Assembly (NCBI GenBank): GCA_902762875.1
Contig: CACWPS010000010.1
Coordinates: 1 to 64,000 of the forward strand
Length of the DNA stretch: 64,000 bases
Direction: 5' to 3'
From: Oscillospiraceae bacterium
GTDB lineage: Bacteria > Bacillota > Clostridia > Oscillospirales > Acutalibacteraceae
Below the pieces are notes generated by a model. It was not told the DNA's origin and did no database searches. It saw only the letters and a program-made list of their open reading frames with translations. Position 1 is the stretch's first letter; each line of letters begins with the position of its first letter. Made by a program: the position numbers and the translations under genes. Shown one piece after another: positions 26,627-36,125 of the stretch.

Positions 26627-29600
26627 TTATGCGTCAATAGTAGAAATACCCAATGTGGTTTCTTCAAGCACATCAAGCAGTACCTTAACCGTATCAAGGG
26701 AAGTGAACATTGTCACATTATTTTCAACCGCACAGCGGCGGATTTCGTGACCGTCGGAGAGAACCCCTGACGAATTCATATCCCTTGTGTTGATAACATA
26801 GGTAACATAGCCCTGCCTTATAGCCTCGGGAATTTCCTTACTGCCGTCGCTAATCTTTTTAAGGGCGTGGGTGCGTATTCCGTTAGATTTCAGGAATTTC
26901 GCTGTGCCCTCGGTTGCCTGAATGTTAAAGCCCATATTGTAAAAACGGCGGATTAGGGGGAGCGATTCCTCCTTGTCCTTATCGGCAACGGTAACTAAAA
27001 CCGTGCCGTAGTTCATAACGCTCATTCCGCTGGCCTTAAGCGCTTTATAAAGGGCTCTCGTCAGCTTATCGTCATAGCCTATCGCTTCACCTGTGGATTT
27101 CATTTCGGGGGATAGGTAGGCATCAAGTCCTCTTAGCTTTGAAAAGGAGAAAGCGGGAACCTTTACATACCAGCGCTTTTTCTCCTCGGGGTAAATTTTG
27201 TCGAAGCCCTGCTCTTTAAGGGATTTGCCTAAAATAACAAGTGTGGCAATATCCGCAAGACTGTAGCCCGTCGCCTTTGAAAGGAAGGGCACAGTACGAG
27301 AGGAACGGGGGTTGACCTCGATTATATAAACATTTTCTTCATTATCCACAATAAACTGGATATTGTAAAGACCCACAATGCCGATACCAAGACCTAACTT
27401 CTTTGTATAGTCAAGTATAGTATCCTTAGTCTTCCCACTTATACTAAAGGTGGGGTATACGCTTATTGAGTCGCCCGAGTGGATACCCGTACGCTCAACA
27501 AGCTCCATAATACCGGGGACAAACACATCTGTCCCGTCACAGATAGCGTCAACCTCTAATTCCTTGCCCGAAATGTATTTATCAACAAGCACGGGCTTAT
27601 CCTCGTCAATCTCAACCGCCGTGCGGAGATAACGGCGTAATTGCTCCTCGTCGGCGACAATCTGCATTGCCCTGCCGCCTAATACGAATGACGGGCGCAC
27701 AAGCACAGGGTAGCCTATTTCCTTTGCCGCCTTTACTCCGTCCTCGATTTTTGTGACTGCCTGACCCTTTGGCTGGGGAATATTAAGCTCTTTAAGCACC
27801 TTTTCAAACAAATCACGGTTTTCGGCACGGTCTATAGCGTCGCAATCGGTACCTATTATTTTAACACCTCTGCGGTTAAGGCTGTCCGACAGGTTTATAG
27901 CGGTCTGACCGCCCAAAGATGCGATAACCCCCACAGGATTTTCAAGGTGGATAATGTTCATAACATCCTCGGTGCATAGGGGTTCAAAATACAGCTTGTC
28001 CGAGCAGGTGTAATCGGTGGAGACGGTTTCGGGATTGTTGTTAATGATTATAGCCTCAAAGCCGGAGTTTTTAATGGTGGTAACTGCGTGAACGGTGGAA
28101 TAGTCAAACTCCACGCCCTGACCGATTCTGATAGGACCCGAGCCTAAAACTACAATCTTCTTTTTATCCGAAACTACAGATTCGTTTTCTTCTTCATAGG
28201 TTGAGTAGAAATAAGGAATGTAGCTTTCAAACTCCGAAGCGCAGGTATCAATCATTTTATAAACGGGGAAGATATTTTTCTCACAGCGGATTTTATATAT
28301 TTCTTCGCCGCTGATATCCCAAAGCTTTCCGATAAAGTCATCCGAAAAGCCCATTTTTTTAGCAGTATAAAGGGTTTCGGTATCACCCTTATTTTCCTTA
28401 ACAAGCCGCTCCATTATAACGATATTTTTAACCTTTTCAAGGAAAAGCATATCGATTTTGGTAGCGTCATAAATAAGACCTAAATCGGTGCCCCTGCGCA
28501 AAAGCTCGGCAATCGCATAAATGCGGTCGTCTGTGCCGTCGGCAATATAGGAAAGCATTTCCTCTTCGGAATATTCGTCAAACTTCTTCATATAAAGGTG
28601 GTTTACCCCTATTTCAAGGGAGCGTGCCGCCTTTAAAAGGCTTTCCTCAATAGTTCTGCCTATGCTCATTACCTCGCCCGTAGCCTTCATCTGGGTGGAA
28701 AGCTTGTTATTCGCAGAGGAGAATTTATCAAAGGGGAAGCGGGGCATTTTGGTGACAACATAATCAAGGGCAGGCTCAAAGGAAGCGGGGGTATTTGCAA
28801 GCTGAATTTCATCAAGGTGCATACCAACCGCTATTTTAGCGCTGACCCGTGCAATCGGGTAGCCGCTCGCCTTAGAGGCAAGAGCGGACGAACGGGAAAC
28901 ACGGGGATTAACCTCTATAACATAATAGTTAAAGGAAAGGGGGTCAAGGGCAAACTGCACGTTACAGCCCCCCTCTATTTTAAGGGCACGGATTATTTTA
29001 AGGGCGCTGTCCCTTAGCATATGGTACTCTTTATTTGTAAGGGTCTGTGAGGGGCAGACAACAATAGAGTCCCCCGTGTGAATACCCACAGGGTCGATAT
29101 TTTCCATATTACATACGGTAATTGCGGTGTCGTTAGCGTCCCTTATTACCTCGTATTCAATTTCCTTGTAGCCCTTAATGCTCTTTTCCACCAAAACCTG
29201 ATGAACGGGGGAAAGTTCCAACGCTCCACGAAGTATCTCGGTACATTCTTCGGGGTTATCCGCAAATCCGCCGCCCGTTCCGCCTAAGGTAAAGGCGGGG
29301 CGCAGTACTACAGGGTAGCCGATTTTTTCTGCCGCCCTTAAGCCATCCTCCATATTTTCGGCAATAACCGAGCTTAAAACAGGCTCGCCTATTTCCTCGC
29401 AAAGCTCCTTGAACAGCTCTCTGTCCTCGGCTCTTTCGATACTTTCACTGCTTGTTCCCAAGAGCTCGGCGTTGCACTCGCGAAGCACACCCTTTTTTTG
29501 GAGCTGCATTGCAAGGTTAAGACCTGTCTGACCGCCGATACCCGGTACAATCGCATCGGGGCGCTCATAGCGGATAACTTTTGCTAAATATTCAAGGGTT

Positions 29601-29806
29601 AAGGGTTCCATATAAACCTTATCGGCAATGGTGGTGTCGGTCATAATTGTAGCGGGGTTGGAGTTGCAGAGCACTACCTCGTACCCCTCCTCCTTAAGGG
29701 CTAAGCAGGCCTGTGTTCCCGCATAGTCAAACTCCGCCGCCTGACCTATTACGATAGGGCCCGAGCCTATTACAAGTATCTTCTTTAAATCGTTTCTTTT
29801 AGGCAT
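26627..29806 (-). CDS. carB: Carbamoyl-phosphate synthase large subunit CarB
   Basis: CarB makes carbamoyl phosphate from bicarbonate, ammonia and two ATP. The 1059-aa protein has the duplicated synthetase halves: [22 protein letters not shown] at the start and a second [19 protein letters not shown] at ~555. Each half carries an ATP-grasp domain (for example [18 protein letters not shown]). The C-terminal ~130 residues form the MGS-like allosteric domain. It starts one base before the carA stop, an operon arrangement typical for the two subunits. Confidence 0.97.
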   Translation of the reverse strand: MPKRNDLKKILVIGSGPIVIGQAAEFDYAGTQACLALKEEGYEVVLCNSNPATIMTDTTIADKVYMEPLTLEYLAKVIRYERPDAIVPGIGGQTGLNLAMQLQKKGVLRECNAELLGTSSESIERAEDRELFKELCEEIGEPVLSSVIAENMEDGLRAAEKIGYPVVLRPAFTLGGTGGGFADNPEECTEILRGALELSPVHQVLVEKSIKGYKEIEYEVIRDANDTAITVCNMENIDPVGIHTGDSIVVCPSQTLTNKEYHMLRDSALKIIRALKIEGGCNVQFALDPLSFNYYVIEVNPRVSRSSALASKASGYPIARVSAKIAVGMHLDEIQLANTPASFEPALDYVVTKMPRFPFDKFSSANNKLSTQMKATGEVMSIGRTIEESLLKAARSLEIGVNHLYMKKFDEYSEEEMLSYIADGTDDRIYAIAELLRRGTDLGLIYDATKIDMLFLEKVKNIVIMERLVKENKGDTETLYTAKKMGFSDDFIGKLWDISGEEIYKIRCEKNIFPVYKMIDTCASEFESYIPYFYSTYEEENESVVSDKKKIVVLGSGPIRIGQGVEFDYSTVHAVTTIKNSGFEAIIINNNPETVSTDYTCSDKLYFEPLCTEDVMNIIHLENPVGVIASLGGQTAINLSDSLNRRGVKIIGTDCDAIDRAENRDLFEKVLKELNIPQPKGQAVTKIEDGVKAAKEIGYPVLVRPSFVLGGRAMQIVADEEQLRRYLRTAVEIDEDKPVLVDKYISGKELEVDAICDGTDVFVPGIMELVERTGIHSGDSISVYPTFSISGKTKDTILDYTKKLGLGIGIVGLYNIQFIVDNEENVYIIEVNPRSSRTVPFLSKATGYSLADIATLVILGKSLKEQGFDKIYPEEKKRWYVKVPAFSFSKLRGLDAYLSPEMKSTGEAIGYDDKLTRALYKALKASGMSVMNYGTVLVTVADKDKEESLPLIRRFYNMGFNIQATEGTAKFLKSNGIRTHALKKISDGSKEIPEAIRQGYVTYVINTRDMNSSGVLSDGHEIRRCAVENNVTMFTSLDTVKVLLDVLEETTLGISTIDA

Positions 29807-30892
29807 TTAATTTTCCTCCATTAAGGCAATAAACCGATCGAAAAGATAGGCGCTGTCCTGTGGACCGGGGGCGCTTTCGGGGTGGTACTGCACGCTGAAA
29901 ATTTTATTTTTTTCGTCCTTAACACCCTCAACGGTTTTATCAAGAATGTTTAAGTGGGTAACCGTAAGCCCCGTTCCCGCAAGGCTTTCCTCTTTAACAG
30001 CATAGCTGTGGTTTTGGGAGGTTATCTCAATTTTGCCCGTTTCAAGGTTCTTTACGGGGTGGTTGCCCCCACGGTGGCCGAATTTAAGCTTATATGTTTT
30101 AGCCCCCGATGCAAGGGATATTATCTGGTGGCCAAGGCAAATACCGAAAATCGGGTACTTTCCTTTAAGCGCTTTTACAAGCTCTATAACGGGGGTCACA
30201 TCCTCGGGGTCGCCGGGGCCGTTTGAGAGGAAAATACCGTCGGGTCTGCACTTTATAACCTCTTCGGCGGTGGTGTTATAGGGCATAACCGTAACATTAC
30301 AGCCCCGTAAGTTAAGGCTTCTTATAATATTAAGCTTTATTCCGCAGTCGATAGCCACAACATTGTACTTGGCGTTGGCAGTTCTCGAATACCAGCGCTT
30401 TTTACAGCTGACCTTACCTACCGCATCATGGGGTACGGGGGTGTTTTTAATCTTTTCGAGGGCTTCCTCTACCGTAGTTTCGGCAGAGGTTATAATGCCT
30501 CGGCGGGAGCCTAAGTCCCTTATGCTCCTTGCAAGCTTCCTTGTATCAAGCCCCGAAATGCCGGGGATTTTGTACTCCTCCATAACCTCGGAAAGGGTCT
30601 TTGTATAACGGAAGTTAGAGGGCAGGTCATTGTATTCCCGAACGATAAGTCCGCCGATTGTGGGAACCTTAGTCTCATAGTCCTCGTCCGCAATACCGTA
30701 GTTGCCTATAAGCGGATAGCTCATAACCACCGCCTGATAGGTATACGACGGGTCGGAAATTATCTCCTGATAACCTACAACCGAGGTATTAAATACTATC
30801 TCGCACACCCTTTCACAGTCACAGCCGAAGCCGTATCCGTAATATTCTGCGCCGTCCTCCAGCACTAATTTTTTTCTTATTTTATCTGCCAT
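29807..30892 (-). CDS. carA: Carbamoyl-phosphate synthase small subunit CarA
   Basis: This glutamine amidotransferase subunit supplies ammonia to CarB. The N-terminal domain starts KKLVLEDGAEYYGYGFG. The class I GATase domain has FLSNGPGDPEDV, the nucleophile in GICLGHQIISLA, and QYHPESAPGP. An in-frame ATG exists at 30910, but CGGAGG lies 9 nt before the ATG at 30892, so I chose the shorter 361-aa form. It still overlaps the pyrC 3' end by 16 bp. Confidence 0.94.
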   Translation of the reverse strand: MADKIRKKLVLEDGAEYYGYGFGCDCERVCEIVFNTSVVGYQEIISDPSYTYQAVVMSYPLIGNYGIADEDYETKVPTIGGLIVREYNDLPSNFRYTKTLSEVMEEYKIPGISGLDTRKLARSIRDLGSRRGIITSAETTVEEALEKIKNTPVPHDAVGKVSCKKRWYSRTANAKYNVVAIDCGIKLNIIRSLNLRGCNVTVMPYNTTAEEVIKCRPDGIFLSNGPGDPEDVTPVIELVKALKGKYPIFGICLGHQIISLASGAKTYKLKFGHRGGNHPVKNLETGKIEITSQNHSYAVKEESLAGTGLTVTHLNILDKTVEGVKDEKNKIFSVQYHPESAPGPQDSAYLFDRFIALMEEN

Positions 30893-32100
30893 ACTGTTTT
30901 GCCTCCGCATACCGTAATAAGATTTTTTCCATAAACACCCATTCCCGCAAAGGGGGTACTGCGACCCATAGTCATAAATTCGTCGGGGTTTACCGTATAT
31001 TCGCTGTCAAGTGCGAACACACAGACATCTTCTGTTTTTTCTATTCCAAACCGTTTTCTCGGGTTTACAGACATTAACTCAACTAATTTTTCAAGGCTTA
31101 TAATTTCCTCTTTAACAAGGCAAGTGTAAAGCACAGGGAAAGCGGTTTCAAGCCCCACAACCCCCATAAGGCTTTTTTCAAGTCCCTTTGACTTTTCCTC
31201 CAAAGAGTGGGGGGCGTGGTCGGTGGCAATCATATCTATTGTGCCGTCCTTTATGCCCTCAATAAGGGCTAACCTGTCCCTTTCGCTTCTAAGGGGCGGG
31301 TTCATTTTAAACCGTCCGTCTTCCCTTAAATCCTTATCGCTAAGCACTAAATAGTGGGGTCCCGTCTCGCAGGTGACATCTACACCCTCTGCCTTTGCTT
31401 TTCTTATAAGCTCCACGCTTTCTGCCGTAGATATATGGCAAACATGGTATTTACAGCCCGTTTCCTTGGCTAATTTCAAGTCCCTTTCAATCTGCCGCCA
31501 TTCGCTTTCCGAGCTTATACCCTTATGCCCGTGTTTTTCGGCGTATTCGCCCTTGTGGATATAACCGCCGTTTAAAAGGCTGTTATCCTCGCAGTGGGCG
31601 GCTATTATTTTGCCGAGTTCCTTTGCCTTAATCATAGCAGAGCGCATCATAGCTTCGCTTTGCACTCCCCTGCCGTCGTCCGAAAAGGCTATACAATAAG
31701 GAGAAAGAGCGTCAAAATCAACCAATTCCTGCCCCATTTCACCCTTTGTAATTGAGGCGTAGGGATGAACACGGATTTCTGCGGTTTTTTCTATAATGCC
31801 TAACTGTTCCTTGATATTATCCACGCTGTCGGGCACGGGCTTTAGGTTGGGCATTGTGCAAACATCGGTGTATCCGCCCCTTGCGGCGGACAGCGAGCCT
31901 GTCCTTATAGTTTCCTTATAAAAAAATCCCGGCTCTCTGAAATGCACATGCACATCACAAAAGGCCGGTAAAACACAAATATTATTAAAAGCGGAAAGAC
32001 TACCGGCCGAAGGGTCGGTATCGTTTAGCTTGGCGGTGAAATCCTTAATTTTAAATGCACCGTTATTATAGATATGTGCGTTTTTAAAGGTAAAATCCAT
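30877..32100 (-). CDS. pyrC: Dihydroorotase PyrC (type I)
   Basis: This zinc amidohydrolase cyclises carbamoyl-aspartate to dihydroorotate. The 407-aa protein shows the metal site DVHVHFREPG (His51, His53), AAHCEDNSLL, VCHISTAESVELI and ATDHAPHSLEEK. It is the first gene of the pyrimidine operon and is preceded by a leader with a terminator. The GGTGAG upstream of the ATG serves as ribosome binding site. Confidence 0.96.
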   Translation of the reverse strand: MDFTFKNAHIYNNGAFKIKDFTAKLNDTDPSAGSLSAFNNICVLPAFCDVHVHFREPGFFYKETIRTGSLSAARGGYTDVCTMPNLKPVPDSVDNIKEQLGIIEKTAEIRVHPYASITKGEMGQELVDFDALSPYCIAFSDDGRGVQSEAMMRSAMIKAKELGKIIAAHCEDNSLLNGGYIHKGEYAEKHGHKGISSESEWRQIERDLKLAKETGCKYHVCHISTAESVELIRKAKAEGVDVTCETGPHYLVLSDKDLREDGRFKMNPPLRSERDRLALIEGIKDGTIDMIATDHAPHSLEEKSKGLEKSLMGVVGLETAFPVLYTCLVKEEIISLEKLVELMSVNPRKRFGIEKTEDVCVFALDSEYTVNPDEFMTMGRSTPFAGMGVYGKNLITVCGGKTVWQIK

Positions 32101-32119
32101 AATTCACTCTCACCAATCA

Positions 32120-32151
32120 TTAAAAAATAAACTCTGCATAAAAGCAGAGTT
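32120..32151 (-). terminator. Leader terminator of the pyr operon
   Basis: On the minus strand, AACTCTGC and GCAGAGTT pair perfectly around a TTTTAT loop and are followed by TATTTTTTAA. It lies between the promoter and pyrC, so it is an attenuator and not an end-of-operon terminator. Confidence 0.85.
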
Positions 32152-32239
32152 AAAACACAACAAGACAGACTGCCACACAGTCATTTTTACATATACAATC
32201 TTGTCGGCGTCACAGCACCCTGCTTAAAGATTTTTTGTT
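32144..32239 (-). promoter_or_regulatory. Structured pyr leader with competing antiterminator
   Basis: The leader (start near 32239) contains AAGCAGGGT at 32217-32225, which can pair over 9 bp (one G-U) with ACTCTGCTT, the 5' arm and loop edge of the terminator. Inside this helix are a second stem (GACAAGA with TCTTGTT) and a hairpin (GACTG-TGTGG-CAGTC). The two folds exclude each other. I see no PyrR-binding consensus and no pyrR gene. A 24-codon ORF (32110-32184, starting MTVWQSVLLCF) overlaps the terminator but has no good ribosome binding site. Confidence 0.65.
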
Positions 32240-32245
32240 TTTAAT

Positions 32246-32274
32246 ATTTTACCACACATACGCCTTTAAGTCAA
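32246..32274 (-). promoter_or_regulatory. Promoter of the pyr operon
   Basis: -35 TTGACT (32269-32274), 17-bp spacer, -10 TAAAAT (32246-32251) on the minus strand, giving a start near 32239. It lies about 20 bp past the queH stop on the same strand. Confidence 0.82.
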
Positions 32275-32293
32275 GGCTTATACGCATACTTTT

Positions 32294-32899
32294 TTAATTC
32301 TGATTTTTAGAAAATTCACAGCCGCAAAAGCTCTGTCTATACAGCCCGTATTCTCGGGATAACTCGATTGATTGCTTGTATCTTTCCCGTTTTTTTAGGT
32401 CGGTGGGCAAATATATAACATTTCCTACAACCGCTGTTTCGCCGCAGGAATTTATTTTTTCGGCGTTTTTAAGGGGGCTTATGGTAAGGGTGGTGGCGAA
32501 ATACTCAAAGCCTAACCTTTCAGCTTGACGGGCGGTTTTGTTAAGGCGAAGCGCAAAGCATTTCTCGCACCTTTCGCCACCCTCTTTTGCGCTTTCAAGC
32601 CCTGTGACGGCGTTTAAAAACTCGGCGTGGCAATATTCGGGAGAGATTACCCTTATATCCTTTGCAAAGGGGCATTCCTCGGTAAATCTTTTAAGCTCGT
32701 TAAGCCTTTTTTCAAATTCCTCGGCAGAGGAAATATTCGGATTGTAGAAAAAGAGGGTGATATCAAAATGTTTTGCTAAATATTCAAGACTTGCCGAGGA
32801 GCAGGGCGCACAGCAGGCGTGAAGCAAAAGGCTTGCCCTTCTGCCCTTTAATTTTTCAATTTCCCTGTCGGTAAGAGCCTGAAAGTTTGGTTTATTCAT
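32294..32899 (-). CDS. queH: Epoxyqueuosine reductase QueH
   Basis: QueH reduces epoxyqueuosine to queuosine in the wobble position of GUN-anticodon tRNAs, replacing the cobalamin-dependent QueG. The 201-aa protein carries the DUF208 cysteines: HACCAPC at residues 27-33, CEKC at 111-114 and CGC at 192-194. It sits upstream of the pyr promoter on the same strand but is not part of that operon. Confidence 0.92.
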   Translation of the reverse strand: MNKPNFQALTDREIEKLKGRRASLLLHACCAPCSSASLEYLAKHFDITLFFYNPNISSAEEFEKRLNELKRFTEECPFAKDIRVISPEYCHAEFLNAVTGLESAKEGGERCEKCFALRLNKTARQAERLGFEYFATTLTISPLKNAEKINSCGETAVVGNVIYLPTDLKKRERYKQSIELSREYGLYRQSFCGCEFSKNQN

Positions 32900-32973
32900 T
32901 TAAAAATCTCCAAAATTTATAAAAAATAAATCCTTAAAAAGCGGATAAAATACCAATAAAGGAGGTAATGCTT

Positions 32974-33153
32974 ATGCAAAGCAGTTCAATGTCATTTATG
33001 AAGGGTCTCGGTGCCGGAATGATAGCGGGCGCTGCGGCGCTTGCGGTAGGCAAGGTAATGATACAGGATCACAAAAACATCTCAAAGGGCTCAACCAAGC
33101 TTGTAAAAGCGGTGGGCGATTTTGTAGACGGCGTGCAGACAATGTTCAGATAA
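32974..33153 (+). CDS. Small single-pass membrane protein, unknown
   Basis: A 59-aa protein with a Gly/Ala-rich hydrophobic segment (GLGAGMIAGAAALAVGK) and a basic C-terminus. I chose the ATG at 32974, because GGAGG lies 8 nt upstream; the ATG at 32968 is only 2 nt from it. It resembles the small YtxH-like proteins of Firmicutes in size, but I do not recognise a family. It is monocistronic, with element B as its terminator. Confidence 0.65.
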   Translation: MQSSSMSFMKGLGAGMIAGAAALAVGKVMIQDHKNISKGSTKLVKAVGDFVDGVQTMFR

Positions 33154-33180
33154 AGAACAATTTTTCAGTTTTACAAAAAT

Positions 33181-33313
33181 AAAGCCTCCCAAGCCTTACG
33201 GGAGGGGGACCGCCGAACGGCGGTGGAGGGATTCGTTCAGCTTTCAGCAAACCTAATATCCCCCAGTCACGGCTTCGCCGCGACAGCCCCCTTTAGGCAA
33301 GGGGGCCTTTTTT
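33181..33313. repeat. Composite hairpin element B, acting as plus-strand terminator
   Basis: Same order of blocks as element A: GCCTCCC...GGGAGG hairpin, inner palindrome (CCGCCGAACGGCGG), GGAGGGATT, spacer, ATCCCCCAGT, inner palindrome (CACGGCTTCGCCGCG) and outer hairpin GCCCCCTTTAGGCAAGGGGGC, followed by six T on the plus strand. The conserved outer hairpins with variable inner stems suggest a mobile or dispersed family. It lies between the small membrane gene and valS. Confidence 0.8.
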
Positions 33314-33320
33314 CTGTTGT

Positions 33321-35954
33321 CTACATATTATCCTCTATTTCCTTAATGCTTTCCTTAATCATAGCGATTTTATCAAGCACCTTTTTAAGGCTCTCCCTCT
33401 GCTGTTCTACAACGGCGGCGGGAGCCTTTGCCACAAAGCCCTCGTTATTAAGCTTTTTCTCAAAAAATTCCTTATCGTCTTCGGCCTTTTTAAGGTCCTT
33501 ATTAAGGCGTTCAAGCTCGGCCGAAAAGTCAACCAATTCCTTCATCGGCATATAAACAGATGCCGCATCGGTTATAACCCTAACTGCGCCCTCGCTTTCA
33601 AAGCTGTCGCCTATTTCTACCTCACTTGCATAGGCTAATCGGCAGATATACGCCGTACCCGCACCGAAAGCATCTTTAAACTTAGTGGCAATCTGTACCC
33701 TTGCCTTTTTAGAGGGGGGAACATTCATTTCGGCTCTGCGGTTGCGTACAGCCTTTATAACCGCCATAATTTTTTCAAAATCGGCTTCCTCGGCGGTGTA
33801 TTCAAAGCCGCTGTCGGTCTTAGGCCAGTCGGAAACCATAAGAGCCTCGCCTTCGTGTGGCATAGACTGCCAGATTTCCTCTGTAATAAAGGGCATAAAT
33901 GGGTGTAAAAGCTTTAGTATTCCCGTATATACGAATACAAGTACACTTCTTGCAGTGTCTGCCGCTTTTTCATCCTCTCCGCCAAGCCTTGATTTGCAGA
34001 TTTCAATATACCAGTCACAGAAGACATCCCAGATAAAGTCATAAAGCTTCTGCACCGCCATACCAAGCTCGTATTTTTCGAGATTTTCGGTAACCTCGCC
34101 TACAAGCTTATTGTATTTTGACAAAATCCACTTATCCTCAAGGGCGAAATCATCGGTATTAAGGGGTATAATTTCCTCCGATTTAAGATTCATTAAAATA
34201 AATCTTGCGGCATTCCACAGCTTGTTTGCAAAGTTACGGCTTGCCTCAACACGCTCGTCAATATAACGCATATCGTTGCCGGGACTGTTACCTGTTGCAA
34301 GAGAGAATCTCAAAGCGTCCGCACCGTATTTGTCGATTATTTCAAGCGGGTCAACGCCGTTGCCTAAGGACTTTGACATCTTTCTGCCCTGTGAATCCCG
34401 AACAAGGCCGTGAATAAGGACGGTATCAAAGGGAACCTTACCCGTCTGCTCTATCCCTGAGAACATCATTCGCATTACCCAGAACGGGATAATATCATAA
34501 CCCGTAACAAGGGTATTGGTGGGGTAATAGTGCCTAAAGTCCTCGGTTTCCTCGGGCCAGCCGAGGGTTGAGAAGGGCCATAAAGCCGAAGAGAACCAGG
34601 TATCAAGGGTATCGGGGTCTTGCTTAATATTTTTACTTCCGCAGTGTGCACAGCTTTGCGCATCTTCTTTTGAAACGGTTATCTCGCCGCAGTCCTCGCA
34701 GTACCACGCAGGAATACGGTGACCCCACCAAAGCTGGCGGGAAATGCACCAGTCACGGATATTTTCAAGCCAATGGAAATAAATCTTTTCAAAACGGCTC
34801 GGTACAAACTTGGTCTCATCCTTCTTAACCGCCTCAATAGCGGGCTCGGCTAAGGGCTTCATTTTAACAAACCACTGCTTTGAAACCCTGGGTTCAACCG
34901 TTGTGCCGCAACGGTAGCAGGTGCCGACATTGTGGATATGCTCCTCAATTTTAACGAGCGCACCCTCTTTTTCCAAATCTTCAACGATAGCCTTTCTCGC
35001 CTCGTACCTATCCATTCCCGCATATTTCGGGTAATCCTTGGTGATTTTGGCATCGTCGGTAAGTACATTTATAACCGGCAGATTATGCCTTAGTCCTACC
35101 TCAAAGTCATTGGGGTCGTGGGCGGGGGTAATCTTAACAACGCCCGTACCGAAATCCATTTCAACATATTCGTCGGCAACAACGGGTATCTCACGGTGAA
35201 CAATAGGCAGAATAAGGGTTTTGCCCACAAGATGCTTATATCTTTCGTCATTGGGGTTTACCGCAACCGCCGTATCGCCAAGCAGGGTTTCGGGGCGGGT
35301 TGTGGCTAGCTCTAAATAGCCGCTGCCGTCCGAAAACGGATAGCGCAGGTGCCAGAAATGCCCTGACTGCTCCTCATATTCAACCTCTGCGTCGGAAATA
35401 GAGGTCTTACAGTGGGGGCACCAGTTAATAATTCTCTCGCCCCGGTAGATAAGTCCCTTTTCGTAAAGTCTTACGAAAACCTCTTTTACCGCCTTATTAC
35501 AGCCCTCATCAAGGGTAAAACGCTCCCTGTCCCAATCGCAGGAGGAGCCCATCTTTTTAAGCTGTTCAATAATTCTGCCGCCGTACTGCTTTTTCCAGTC
35601 CCAGGCACGCTCCAAAAAGCCGTCCCTGCCCACATCCTCTTTGGTGAGCCCCTCTTCACGCATTTTTTCCACGATTTTCGCCTCGGTGGCGATAGATGCG
35701 TGGTCGGTGCCTGGCACCCAAAGGGTATCATACCCCTGCATACGCTTAAAGCGAATAAGAATATCCTGTAAAGTATTGTCAAGTGCGTGGCCCATATGAA
35801 GCTGACCCGTAATATTCGGAGGCGGGATTACTATAGTATAGGTAGGCTTGTCCTTTTCGCATTTTGCGTGGAAATACTTTCCATCAAGCCATTGCTTGTA
35901 AATACGGTCCTCAACCTCTTTCGGGTCGTATTGCTTTGCCAATTCTCTTGCCAT
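33321..35954 (-). CDS. valS: Valyl-tRNA synthetase ValS
   Basis: ValS charges tRNA-Val. The 877-aa class I synthetase shows HMGH at residues 53-56 within [15 protein letters not shown], the editing domain, KMSKS in [17 protein letters not shown] and a C-terminal coiled coil ([15 protein letters not shown]). The ATG is preceded by TTGGAG. Unlike ileS in this window, it has no T-box leader. It follows the topoisomerase genes on the same strand but has its own promoter. Confidence 0.97.
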   Translation of the reverse strand: MARELAKQYDPKEVEDRIYKQWLDGKYFHAKCEKDKPTYTIVIPPPNITGQLHMGHALDNTLQDILIRFKRMQGYDTLWVPGTDHASIATEAKIVEKMREEGLTKEDVGRDGFLERAWDWKKQYGGRIIEQLKKMGSSCDWDRERFTLDEGCNKAVKEVFVRLYEKGLIYRGERIINWCPHCKTSISDAEVEYEEQSGHFWHLRYPFSDGSGYLELATTRPETLLGDTAVAVNPNDERYKHLVGKTLILPIVHREIPVVADEYVEMDFGTGVVKITPAHDPNDFEVGLRHNLPVINVLTDDAKITKDYPKYAGMDRYEARKAIVEDLEKEGALVKIEEHIHNVGTCYRCGTTVEPRVSKQWFVKMKPLAEPAIEAVKKDETKFVPSRFEKIYFHWLENIRDWCISRQLWWGHRIPAWYCEDCGEITVSKEDAQSCAHCGSKNIKQDPDTLDTWFSSALWPFSTLGWPEETEDFRHYYPTNTLVTGYDIIPFWVMRMMFSGIEQTGKVPFDTVLIHGLVRDSQGRKMSKSLGNGVDPLEIIDKYGADALRFSLATGNSPGNDMRYIDERVEASRNFANKLWNAARFILMNLKSEEIIPLNTDDFALEDKWILSKYNKLVGEVTENLEKYELGMAVQKLYDFIWDVFCDWYIEICKSRLGGEDEKAADTARSVLVFVYTGILKLLHPFMPFITEEIWQSMPHEGEALMVSDWPKTDSGFEYTAEEADFEKIMAVIKAVRNRRAEMNVPPSKKARVQIATKFKDAFGAGTAYICRLAYASEVEIGDSFESEGAVRVITDAASVYMPMKELVDFSAELERLNKDLKKAEDDKEFFEKKLNNEGFVAKAPAAVVEQQRESLKKVLDKIAMIKESIKEIEDNM

Positions 35955-36002
35955 ATGAAAAACTCCAATGAATAAAATATTTTTTTTGGGGTATATTATG
36001 CT

Positions 36003-36070
36003 TGTCAGCGGCCCGTTTCTGCGTTTGCAGGGTCTTTGACAGGGCCGTCCGCAACAGCGGGCGGTTTTTT
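36003..36070 (+). ncRNA. Candidate plus-strand structured RNA ending in a terminator
   Basis: An 8-bp hairpin (36045-36052 with 36057-36064, CCGTCCGC / GCGGGCGG) is followed by six T. It pairs fully only in plus-strand RNA, where the odd pair is G-U; on the other strand it is C-A. Upstream, CGGCCC (36009-36014) pairs with GGGCCG (36042-36047), TGTCA (36003-36007) with TGACA (36037-36041), and CTGC with GCAG. Several of these exclude each other. No gene is encoded on the plus strand here and no strong plus promoter is visible. Confidence 0.4.
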
Positions 36071-36072
36071 AT

Positions 36073-36101
36073 ATTATATAGCATAACACACACAAGTTCA
36101 A
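36073..36101 (-). promoter_or_regulatory. Promoter of valS
   Basis: -35 TTGAAC (36096-36101), 17-bp spacer, -10 TATAAT (36073-36078) on the minus strand. The leader of about 110 nt starts in the A/T run next to the palindromes described at 36003-36070, so those palindromes also form the valS 5' untranslated region. Confidence 0.8.
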
Positions 36102-36125
36102 CCGATAAATTTAATTTACGGAAAA

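Noticed and set aside
32110..32184. 24-codon pyr leader ORF as a protein-coding gene
   Set aside because: It lacks a credible ribosome binding site and its codons coincide with RNA stems and the terminator. Kept only as an alternative regulatory idea.
36003..36047. H-type pseudoknot from the two crossing helices
   Set aside because: The connecting loops would be 0-1 nt, too short for normal pseudoknot geometry, so alternative pairing is more likely.
35955..36066. T-box upstream of valS
   Set aside because: No T-box core, no specifier loop and no terminator facing valS.
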